DNA of 8,001 nucleotides from Alphaproteobacteria bacterium (GCA_030639035.1 DAOWDM010000128.1:1-8001); one strand, 5' to 3'; positions 1-5,592 are shown, counted from the stretch's first letter. Notes: a model not told the origin generated them from the letters alone. Program-made: numbers and translations.

Positions 1-396
<396 letters not shown>

Positions 397-416
397 TTCT
401 GTGGTAAACCACAGAA
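397..416 (-). other. Hairpin immediately upstream of the 16S 5' end
   Basis: Perfect inverted repeat: TTCTGTGG (397-404) and CCACAGAA (409-416) around a 4-nt TAAA/TTTA loop. In the transcript it would form an 8-bp stem abutting the mature 16S start. Precursor 16S ends are usually trimmed from a long stem formed with the 3' flank, so a compact local stem here could guide processing or assist leader folding. That role is inference; the symmetry is directly visible. Confidence 0.7.
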
Positions 417-597
417 ACAGAGCGATCCCGTCTACTTATTACAAATTTCAAAACTATTAACGGAGTTTTGTTTTCTTAAAAATACACGGAATGGCCGTAC
501 TTATATTACAAGCACTTTACCGTCCGTGCATCCCTTCAAATTATTTACTATGTCAAACAACTCTTTCTGCGTCGCTACAAACTGCGTTGCAAAAGAT
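397..597 (-). other. rRNA operon leader region
   Basis: This is the transcribed spacer between the most proximal rRNA promoter (its -10 is at 604-609) and the mature 16S 5' end. It is about 200 nt and AT-rich, contains no open frame worth calling, and has a strong local hairpin against the 16S start. I looked for a boxA-type antitermination element (consensus near TGCTCTTTAACA) and found no convincing match. The 5' boundary is inferred from promoter geometry. Confidence 0.6.
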
Positions 598-603
598 GAC
601 TAA

Positions 604-632
604 GTTCTAAACTCTGTTTTAACTGATGTCAA
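604..632 (-). promoter_or_regulatory. rRNA promoter P1 (proximal), sigma70 type
   Basis: On the minus strand: -35 TTGACA (plus 627-632), exact 17-bp spacer, -10 TAGAAC (plus 604-609). A T-rich stretch just upstream (plus 633-650) resembles an UP element. The block AGTCATC directly downstream of the -10 is shared with the two sister promoters. Transcription would start near 596-598 and run into the 16S leader. Confidence 0.8.
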
Positions 633-702
633 CAACAAAAAAAATAAAAACTCAATCAACTCTTCCTGCATCACAACAAGCAATGCCGTGGAAGATGACT
701 GG

Positions 703-731
703 GTTCTAAACTCTGTTTCAACTAATGTCAA
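703..731 (-). promoter_or_regulatory. rRNA promoter P2, sigma70 type
   Basis: Second copy: -35 TTGACA (plus 726-731), 17-bp spacer, -10 TAGAAC (plus 703-708), again followed by AGTCATC. The upstream flank (plus 732-750) is A/T-rich. It lies 99 bp from P1 within the tandem repeat, and its spacer is nearly identical to that of P1 (TTAGTTGAAACAGAGTT versus TCAGTTAAAACAGAGTT). Confidence 0.8.
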
Positions 732-798
732 TAACTAAAAATTAAAATCTCAATCAACCTTTCAATGTGCAATCAAGTGCGCCCCGAAAGATGACTAG

Positions 799-827
799 GT
801 TTTAGTCCCAGCTCAGACAATTGTCAA
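799..827 (-). promoter_or_regulatory. rRNA promoter P3 (distal), sigma70 type
   Basis: Third, most diverged copy: -35 TTGACA (plus 822-827), 17-bp spacer, -10 TAAAAC (plus 799-804), followed by AGTCATC. The spacer has drifted while the -35, the -10, the spacing and the downstream block are kept, which argues for selection on promoter function. Upstream, plus 830-857 holds three runs of six or more A separated by GC, a likely UP element. Confidence 0.75.
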
Positions 828-857
828 CGGCAAAAAAGCAAAAAAGCAAAAAAAACT

Positions 858-1105
858 TACATTTATTAAAAACCATAGGTTTCCTGCGGTATCTGGTAAA
901 AATTTAACCTTAAAATAAAGCTCCTTCATTCTAATTTTAAATGTAATATATAATTATATATTATAATGTGTATTAACAATTTAGGCTTTTAATCTCTACG
1001 AATCAGTTTCTAAAACAACCTCTCCTTGACTCTTGCCTACTACAAATTTTATTTTGTATTCTCATGACTCGTTAGAAATAAAAGTTAAGGTTAACTATTC
1101 GCTAA
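858..1105. other. Gene-free AT-rich intergenic stretch
   Basis: I see no credible gene here on either strand. It contains a perfect 20-bp palindrome made of TAATATATAA (944-953) and TTATATATTA (954-963). Three GANTC sites lie at 1000-1004, 1028-1032 and 1066-1070, although none occurs in the preceding kilobase. A TTAA-N7-CTAA element (1091-1105), one base from the TTAA-N7-TTAA core of CtrA sites, sits just before the promoter of the downstream gene. Regulatory meaning is inferred. Confidence 0.5.
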
Positions 1106-1135
1106 TTGTTACTTAAAACCATGCTATATTATATA
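1106..1135 (+). promoter_or_regulatory. Probable original promoter of the M23 peptidase operon, now upstream of the IS
   Basis: A TTGTTA -35-like element (1106-1111), an 18-bp gap and TATATA (1130-1135) precede the orphaned Shine-Dalgarno AAGAGG (1146-1151) by a few bases. Each hexamer is close to the sigma70 consensus, but the region is AT-rich and other registers are possible. Before the insertion this would have served the peptidase gene now starting at 2302. It now reads in the same direction into the bridge RNA and transposase. Confidence 0.5.
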
Positions 1136-1145
1136 CAGAACATTG

Positions 1146-1158
1146 AAGAGGTTTGATG
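1146..1158 (+). repeat. Left copy of the IS-flanking direct repeat: displaced Shine-Dalgarno and start codon
   Basis: AAGAGGTTTGATG here matches AAGTGGGTTGATG at 2292-2304 in 11 of 13 positions, and the last six bases (TTGATG) are identical. AAGAGG followed four bases later by ATG is a good ribosome-binding site, similar in spacing to those of the transposase and plsY in this window. I read it as the original translation start region of the peptidase gene and the left target half of the insertion. The ATG now belongs to the IS side or to the ambiguous crossover zone. Confidence 0.75.
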
Positions 1159-1162
1159 TTTA

Positions 1163-1196
1163 TTGCCTATTGGAAAAATATTTTTTCAATAGGCAA
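1163..1196 (+). other. Long hairpin at the left end of the IS
   Basis: TTGCCTATTG (1163-1172) pairs perfectly with CAATAGGCAA (1187-1196), and the AT-rich interior (GAAAAA against TTTTTT) can extend the stem almost to closure. It begins about 7 bp inside the element. It could be the 5' stem-loop of the bridge RNA, or a structure that blocks read-through translation from the host start region. It lacks a downstream U-tract, so I do not call it a terminator. Confidence 0.75.
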
Positions 1197-1312
1197 GCAG
1201 GCGAACGATTGTCTCGCAATAGGTCTTAAAAGACCGTCGTCATCTTAATCTTCGCCTGCATACCTTTATCACTTGATGGGTTGCTAGTACTAGCTTTCAC
1301 CAAGCTACCGTA
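1163..1312 (+). ncRNA. Candidate bridge RNA of the IS110 element
   Basis: IS110 elements encode a bridge RNA in the left end whose two internal loops pair with target and donor DNA. Successive structures fit this. First, a 5' hairpin (1163-1196). Second, a 9-bp stem GCAGGCGAA/TTCGCCTGC (1197-1205 with 1251-1259) enclosing an internal loop capped by GGTCTT/AAGACC (1222-1227 with 1230-1235), the target-loop candidate. Third, a stem-loop CTTGATGGG/TTCACCAAG (1272-1280 with 1296-1304) around the palindrome GCTAGTACTAGC (1283-1294), the donor-loop candidate. The 3' strand of the first loop, GTCGTCATC (1236-1244), is complementary to target 2301-2309 at 8 of 9 bases. TGGGTTG (1277-1283) is identical to the right IS end (2295-2301). 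The RNA ends and the remaining two guides are not resolved. Confidence 0.7.
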
Positions 1313-1341
1313 CGTTAACAATTTTAAGTACAGAGGTTATT

Positions 1342-2280
1342 ATGACACAAACAAACAACAATTTCAAATCGTTCATTGGCATCGACGTATCCAAAGCAAA
1401 GCTCGACATCTTTTTTGCAAAAGACAAGAAACACATGGAAATCGAAAACGGCAAAACAGCTATTAAAAAGCTGATAGAATCGCTTGAAATAAACAATGAA
1501 ACTCTCGTTATTATCGACTTGACTGGTGGCTATGAAGCAATAGCTGTTGAAGCTTTTTTCAATGCAAGTTTCCCCGTTCACAGAGCAGAAGGACGACGAG
1601 TCAAAGCCTTTATCAGGAGTTTCGGTCAACTAGCCAAAACAGATAAAATAGATGCCCAAATGCTTGCTTTATATGGAGAAAAAATGCAGGAAAACCTTGG
1701 TTTATATACTCCAAATCAAGAGGAAGAGACTAAAATAAAAGCTCTTGTTATGCGACTTGCTGATCTAAAAGATACCTTGCAAAAAGAAAAGAATCGCTAC
1801 AAAGCTCCTAATAATAAATTCGTTAAAAAGAGTATTTCCAAGCATATAAAATGGCTTGAAAAAGACCTTTTGCTAATTGAAAAAGAGGTCGATGATGAGA
1901 TTGAAAATAATCAGCTTTTATCGGCAAAACGAGATGTAATAACATCAGAAAAAGGCGTTGGAAATAAAACCGCAGCTGTCTTGATAGCTCTTCTTCCAGA
2001 GCTTGGAAAAGTTAATCGCAGGCAAATAGCAGCGATTGCAGGAGTAGCTCCTTATGCCAAAGACAGTGGCACATTATCAGGACACAGATTCGTCAAAGGA
2101 GGACGAAAAGATATTAAAAAAGCCTTATTTATCTGCACTTTAGTAGCAATAAAACACAACAAAAGACTAAAGGCTTTTTATGAAAAACTGATTGCAAAAG
2201 GAAAAAAGAAAATGGTAGCAATAACAGCCGTTATGCGTAAACTAATCGTCATCTTAAACGCCAAATGCAAAGAAATATAA
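1342..2280 (+). CDS. IS110-family transposase (DEDD RuvC-like plus Transposase_20 domains)
   Basis: This 312-aa recombinase is predicted to catalyse RNA-guided excision and insertion of the element. The N-terminal RuvC-like domain shows FIGIDVSKAKLD (D15) and KTDKIDAQMLA (D101, D104). The acidic residue expected before TG falls in IIDLTGGYE, giving D59 where family members usually have Glu. A charged, probably coiled-coil linker covers about 125-195. The C-terminal domain has GVGNKTAAVLIALLPELG (about 205-222) and GVAPYAKDSG with S242, matching the catalytic Ser position of the family. The start is set by AGAGG (1332-1336) five bases before the ATG. The length is normal for the family and no frameshift is seen, so it is probably active. 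It lies 21 bp from the right IS end, on the same strand as the host operon downstream. Confidence 0.95.
   Translation: MTQTNNNFKSFIGIDVSKAKLDIFFAKDKKHMEIENGKTAIKKLIESLEINNETLVIIDLTGGYEAIAVEAFFNASFPVHRAEGRRVKAFIRSFGQLAKTDKIDAQMLALYGEKMQENLGLYTPNQEEETKIKALVMRLADLKDTLQKEKNRYKAPNNKFVKKSISKHIKWLEKDLLLIEKEVDDEIENNQLLSAKRDVITSEKGVGNKTAAVLIALLPELGKVNRRQIAAIAGVAPYAKDSGTLSGHRFVKGGRKDIKKALFICTLVAIKHNKRLKAFYEKLIAKGKKKMVAITAVMRKLIVILNAKCKEI
2246..2257 (+). repeat. 12-nt repeat of the bridge RNA target-loop strand within the end of the transposase gene
   Basis: TCGTCATCTTAA occurs both here, inside the last codons of the transposase, and at 1237-1248 on the 3' strand of the predicted target loop. The flanking bases differ. 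An exact 12-base match within 1.1 kb is unlikely by chance but not impossible in AT-rich DNA. No function is assigned. Confidence 0.4.
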
Positions 2281-2304
2281 CTTTCTTATTCAAGTGGGTT
2301 GATG
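2281..2304 (+). promoter_or_regulatory. IS right end supplying a substitute Shine-Dalgarno to the M23 peptidase gene
   Basis: AAGTGGG (2292-2298) lies three bases before the ATG at 2302. It replaces the displaced AAGAGG (1146-1151), which lies four bases before the ATG at 1156. TGGGTTG (2295-2301) is repeated in the bridge RNA at 1277-1283, as expected for a left donor guide, which has the same sequence as the top strand of the donor. The replacement site is probably weaker than the original, but the reading frame is untouched. Confidence 0.65.
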
Positions 2305-3726
2305 ACTACTTCGTATGATTATATGATTAAATTCTTTAGGGATACGTTTCGGAGCATGCTTATGTTAGCAATAAAAAATTCAGCAAAGTTGTTGCTTTCA
2401 GGCAGTATTGCAGGAATTGCTATAGCTTTGCTTGTGTCCCCCTCTTCTGAAAGCCTTGCTCTTCAGAACAAAGGATTGCTTGAAGACAGTGCGTTTTATG
2501 ATTCACGCCTAGACATGTCCACGCCTTCAATTGCTCTTGGAGAACACAAGCCCGACTCCGCAAGTTCATCTATCGAGTCTCATCAGCAATATGAACAAAA
2601 AACAGTCAAGATTCGCAGAGGAGATACATTAGGAAAGCTTTTACAACGAGCAGGAATCGAGAAAGGAATCGCATATAAAGCAACAACATCTCTCTGCAAA
2701 ATTTTCAATCCAAAACATTTAAAGCCTAAGCAGAAAATAACTCTGAACTACGCTGTGAACAACGGTGAGAAAGAATTTATTTCAATTACTATTGAGCCAA
2801 AAATCGGGCATAGAATTACAGCTAAAAAAAACGAATCCAACGGTTTCAGTTCTTTTGAAGAACATGACACTTTAAAATCCCAGCTAATGCGATTCGAAGG
2901 AAAAATACGTTCCAGCCTGCTTTCTACGGCTATTGAAAAGGGCGTTCCGAAATCAGTTACCTATAATTTTGCAAAACTGTTTTCTAATATTGTTGATTTC
3001 CAAAAGGACATTCGCTCAGGAGACAGCTTCCAAATTATGTACGAGCAGTTCGTTGATACAAACGGCAATAACGTAAAGATAGGAAAAATTCTTTTTGCTT
3101 CACTTGTTTTAAGAAATGAAAAAATTGCCCTTTACAGATATGCAGACAAAAAAGGAAACAGTGATTACTATGATTCAAACGGACAAAGTGTAAGGAAAGC
3201 CTTGTCTAGACGCCCTATATCAGGTGCTAGAATTACATCTGGATACGGCATGCGTCGCCACCCGATTCTTCGATATAAAAGAATGCACTGGGGCATAGAT
3301 TATGCTGCTCCAAGAGGAACTCCAATATATGCAGGCGGAGACGGAGTCGTTGAGCATGCAGGAAGAAAAGGGGCATATGGTAAGTACATCAAAATCCGTC
3401 ATAATTCGACATATCAGACGGCATATGCACATCTTCGGCGTTATGCAAAAGGAATCAGAAAAAACAAACGAGTAAAAAAAGGGCAGGTAATTGGCTATGT
3501 TGGAAGCACTGGCAGGTCAACAGGCCCGCATCTACACTATGAGATTTTGAAAAACGGCAGGCACGTGAATCCGTTGAGAGTCAAAATTCCGTGTGGAAGA
3601 AAACTTAACCGCAAAGAAATGAAAGGTTTTTCTTCAGCACGCATGAAAATAACAAGGACATATACTGCTATGGCTTCCTCTTCGATGATTGCGAATCGGT
3701 CTCATATAGTTGCCAGCAATAACTAA
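2302..3726 (+). CDS. Membrane-anchored M23 family murein endopeptidase, MepM-like
   Basis: A predicted zinc peptidase of the cell envelope that cleaves peptide cross-bridges in peptidoglycan to allow wall growth. A short basic N-terminus leads into one hydrophobic segment (about 28-46), a signal anchor. A LysM/OapA-like segment (VKIRRGDTLGKLLQRAG, from about 102) follows, then a middle domain (about 200-300), then the M23 domain from about 310. Visible metal and catalytic residues are H329 and D333 (HWGID), H377 (AYAHL), and H410 and H412 (PHLHYE). At 474 aa it matches the E. coli MepM architecture. I chose ATG 2302; the adjacent in-frame TTG at 2299 is possible but less likely, and ATG 2356 would still keep the membrane segment. 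The IS insertion lies directly before the start codon and leaves the protein complete. Function is confident; the exact family name less so. Confidence 0.92.
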   Translation: MTTSYDYMIKFFRDTFRSMLMLAIKNSAKLLLSGSIAGIAIALLVSPSSESLALQNKGLLEDSAFYDSRLDMSTPSIALGEHKPDSASSSIESHQQYEQKTVKIRRGDTLGKLLQRAGIEKGIAYKATTSLCKIFNPKHLKPKQKITLNYAVNNGEKEFISITIEPKIGHRITAKKNESNGFSSFEEHDTLKSQLMRFEGKIRSSLLSTAIEKGVPKSVTYNFAKLFSNIVDFQKDIRSGDSFQIMYEQFVDTNGNNVKIGKILFASLVLRNEKIALYRYADKKGNSDYYDSNGQSVRKALSRRPISGARITSGYGMRRHPILRYKRMHWGIDYAAPRGTPIYAGGDGVVEHAGRKGAYGKYIKIRHNSTYQTAYAHLRRYAKGIRKNKRVKKGQVIGYVGSTGRSTGPHLHYEILKNGRHVNPLRVKIPCGRKLNRKEMKGFSSARMKITRTYTAMASSSMIANRSHIVASNN

Positions 3727-3750
3727 TATCAACAACAAAAACAGGGTCTT

Positions 3751-4365
3751 ATGATTGCTGCATCTATAATTTTTTCTGCTATCGGAGGCTATATTCTAGG
3801 TTCGATTCCTTTTGGTTTAGTTATAACTAAGCTGGCGGGACTCGGGGACATTCGTAAAATAGGTTCTGGTAATATTGGTGCAACAAACGTACTGAGAACA
3901 GGGAGGAAAGGTTTAGCCGCTACCACATTGATTCTCGATTCTGGGAAAAGTGCCGTTGCTGCATTAATAGCAATGTATTTTGTTTCACCAGATATTGCTG
4001 TAATTTCTTCTCTTATCGCAGGAACATCTGGAGTCCTTGGGCATAATTTTCCTGTCTGGCTAAAATTTAAAGGCGGGAAAGGCGTTGCCGCAACAATAGG
4101 GCTTATGCTTGCCACGGCTTATCCTGTCGGTCTGCTTGTGTGTGCTACATGGTTAATAGTTGCTACTATTTTCCGTTATTCATCGTTAGCGGCTTTGACT
4201 GCTTTATCCCTATCTCCTTTATATGCATATTATTTTGCTGAGCCTGCACATTCTATAGCGTATGGGTTGCTTGCTCTTTTATCCATTGTTCGCCATAGGG
4301 CTAACATCAAGCGACTCGTTAAAGGTGAAGAAACTAAAATTGGCAAAAAAAAGAAAAGCGATTAG
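3751..4365 (+). CDS. plsY: Acyl-phosphate:glycerol-3-phosphate acyltransferase PlsY
   Basis: PlsY transfers an acyl group from acyl-phosphate to glycerol-3-phosphate, making lysophosphatidic acid, the first step of membrane phospholipid synthesis, at the inner membrane. The 204-aa protein is highly hydrophobic, with several membrane segments, and carries the three family motifs: GSGNIGATNVLR (about 37-48), GHNFPVWLKFKGGKGVA (about 98-114) and the C-terminal RHRANIKRLVKGEE (about 181-194). The length is normal. A lysine-rich tail (KIGKKKK) ends the protein. AGGG four bases before the ATG supports the start. It lies 24 bp after the peptidase and 9 bp before dprA, so it is probably co-transcribed with both. 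Confidence 0.97.
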   Translation: MIAASIIFSAIGGYILGSIPFGLVITKLAGLGDIRKIGSGNIGATNVLRTGRKGLAATTLILDSGKSAVAALIAMYFVSPDIAVISSLIAGTSGVLGHNFPVWLKFKGGKGVAATIGLMLATAYPVGLLVCATWLIVATIFRYSSLAALTALSLSPLYAYYFAEPAHSIAYGLLALLSIVRHRANIKRLVKGEETKIGKKKKSD

Positions 4366-4374
4366 ATTTAAATC

Positions 4375-5538
4375 ATGAAAAAACACACCTTATCAGAAAG
4401 CGAAAAACTAGATTGGATACAATTAATCCGCAGTGAAAATGTTGGACCTATAACATTTCATCGTCTTTTAGAACGCTTTGAAACGGCTAAAAAAGCTTTG
4501 TCAGCTTTACCTGAATTCGCAAGTCGAGGAGGTAAAAAATCAAAAATCAAAATTTGCTCAAGAAGCAATGCAGAAAGAGAATTAAAAACTATCAATTCTT
4601 CTGGTATCGAACTAATTGCGGCAACAGAGCCTTCATATCCTGATCTTTTAAGAGCTATTCCTGATGCTCCTCCTTTGATTTTTGTAAAAGGAAACAAAGA
4701 TATTCTTAACCGCAAGACGGTGGCTATTGTTGGAGGAAGAAACGCCTCTATAAATGGTAAAAACTTCGCTAGAAAAATTGGCAGAGAGCTGTCTGAAGCG
4801 GGACTTGTCGTCGTTTCTGGCATGGCAAGAGGAATAGATGCTGCCGTTCATGAGGGGGCTCTTTATGCTGGAAAAAATTCATCTGAACTAGGCACTGGCG
4901 GTACGGTTGCCGTTCTTGCAGGCGGAGTCGACGTAATATATCCAAAAGAAAATTCTGGAATATACGACTCGATTTGCGAATGCGGTGCAGTTGTTTCTGA
5001 AATGCCTATTGGCACAAAACCACAAGCCAGTCATTTCCCAAGACGAAATCGAATCATTTCTGGTCTTTCAAAGGGTATTGTTGTTATTGAAGCTACAGCA
5101 CGCTCAGGGTCTTTAATAACGGCACGCATGGCAGGAGAGCAGGGGCGAGAAGTCTTTGCTGTCCCAGGCTCGCCTTCTGACGGCAGAAATGATGGAGCAA
5201 ATTCTCTTATTAAACAGGGAGCAGCTCTTGTAGATTCTACTGATGATATTCTTAATGTTTTAGACTCGATGTTTATTCAGCCTTTATCTGAAGATTATGA
5301 CAACGGTTTTGCTCATGCACAGTCTAAAAATATTGATGAAAATCAAGTAGATGAGGCAAGAGAAAACATCATTAACTGCCTTGGAGCTACAGCAGTTCAA
5401 ATAAATGAGATTATACGTGAATGCCATTTGCCTGCTGCTATTGTTTCTATTGTACTGCTAGAGCTTGAACTTGCAGGACGACTCGAACGGCACGCTGGAA
5501 ACAAGGTGTCTTTGTTATTACAGGATATGGACTTTTAA
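4375..5538 (+). CDS. dprA: DNA-processing protein DprA
   Basis: DprA binds incoming single-stranded DNA during natural transformation and loads RecA. It is widespread also in bacteria not known to be competent. The 387-aa protein has an N-terminal helical (SAM-like) region (about 10-60, with VGPITFHRLLERF) and a Rossmann-like core starting near 112 (VAIVGGRNAS, then SGMARGIDAAVHEGAL). The core continues with VAVLAGGVDVIYP, SEMPIGTKPQASHFPRRNRIISGLS and the GSLITARMAGEQGREVFAVPG block. A C-terminal winged-helix segment (about 325-385) completes the usual full-length form. No clear Shine-Dalgarno is present before the ATG, and the gap to plsY is only 9 bp, so translational coupling is likely. 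The plsY-dprA-topA order is a recurrent alphaproteobacterial arrangement. Confidence 0.96.
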   Translation: MKKHTLSESEKLDWIQLIRSENVGPITFHRLLERFETAKKALSALPEFASRGGKKSKIKICSRSNAERELKTINSSGIELIAATEPSYPDLLRAIPDAPPLIFVKGNKDILNRKTVAIVGGRNASINGKNFARKIGRELSEAGLVVVSGMARGIDAAVHEGALYAGKNSSELGTGGTVAVLAGGVDVIYPKENSGIYDSICECGAVVSEMPIGTKPQASHFPRRNRIISGLSKGIVVIEATARSGSLITARMAGEQGREVFAVPGSPSDGRNDGANSLIKQGAALVDSTDDILNVLDSMFIQPLSEDYDNGFAHAQSKNIDENQVDEARENIINCLGATAVQINEIIRECHLPAAIVSIVLLELELAGRLERHAGNKVSLLLQDMDF

Positions 5539-5592
5539 ATCATACATATATATACATGCTACAAATTAAACGAATGGAATAAGTAGAAAACA
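5539..5592 (+). other. dprA-topA intergenic spacer
   Basis: This 54-bp AT-rich gap contains an alternating TA stretch (around 5545-5555) and a weak purine run (GGAATAAGTAGAAAA) before topA. There is no hairpin with a T-tract, so I see no intrinsic terminator and read the genes as continuous. A topA-specific promoter cannot be excluded in such AT-rich DNA, but no pair of hexamers stands out. Confidence 0.5.

Larger units (their letters stand above)
554..850. repeat. Three tandem imperfect repeats of about 98 bp carrying the rRNA promoters
   Basis: Units start at 554, 653 and 751. Each begins CAANCAAC followed by a T/C-rich stretch, passes through GATGACT and the -10 complement (GTTCTA or GTTTTA), and ends in the -35 complement TGTCAA plus an A-rich tail. 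The GATGAC anchors are at 595, 694 and 790, giving periods of 99 and 96 bp. Units 1 and 2 are similar throughout; unit 3 is conserved mainly at promoter elements. It looks like an old promoter-unit duplication. Confidence 0.85.
1156..2301 (+). mobile_element. IS110-family insertion sequence, apparently intact, about 1.15 kb
   Basis: The element has a left end of about 185 bp with a highly folded non-coding region, one 312-codon transposase gene, and a right end of only 21 bp. It lacks terminal inverted repeats, as expected for IS110. The boundaries come from the near-identical sequences at 1146-1158 and 2292-2304; the crossover lies somewhere within the shared TTGATG, so each end is uncertain by up to about 4 bp. 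Joining 1146-1155 to 2302 restores a normal Shine-Dalgarno plus ATG for the peptidase gene, which strongly supports these ends. The length, the leader-then-transposase order and the short right end match the IS110 subgroup rather than IS1111, whose RNA lies downstream of the transposase. Confidence 0.85.

Noticed and set aside
551..579. Fourth rRNA promoter with TTGACA on the minus strand (plus 551-556)
   Set aside because: The -35 match is perfect, but 16-17 bp downstream there is only GGGATG or GGATGC, not a -10. In repeat alignment it falls in the unit tail rather than at the -35 position.
554..850. Possible CRISPR array or minisatellite
   Set aside because: The units are about 98 bp, imperfect along their whole length, without short identical repeats separated by unique spacers. 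Their conserved parts are promoter hexamers.
944..1140. Replication origin
   Set aside because: AT-rich with a palindrome, but no DnaA-box cluster (TTATCCACA-like) and no origin-typical neighbouring genes.
1163..1196. Intrinsic terminator at the IS left end
   Set aside because: Strong hairpin but followed by GCAGGCGAACG, not a T-tract, on the plus strand; the T-run is inside the loop side of the stem.
1281..1466. 61-codon plus-strand frame overlapping the transposase start
   Set aside because: Out of frame with the transposase, no Shine-Dalgarno, and it overlaps bridge RNA structure and conserved transposase codons.
1324..1629. 101-codon minus-strand frame
   Set aside because: Antisense shadow of the transposase N-terminal domain; its composition mirrors the sense codons.
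3789..4115. 108-codon minus-strand frame
   Set aside because: Antisense to conserved plsY motifs; no independent support.
4458..4823. 121-codon minus-strand frame
   Set aside because: Antisense to dprA, including the start of its Rossmann motif.
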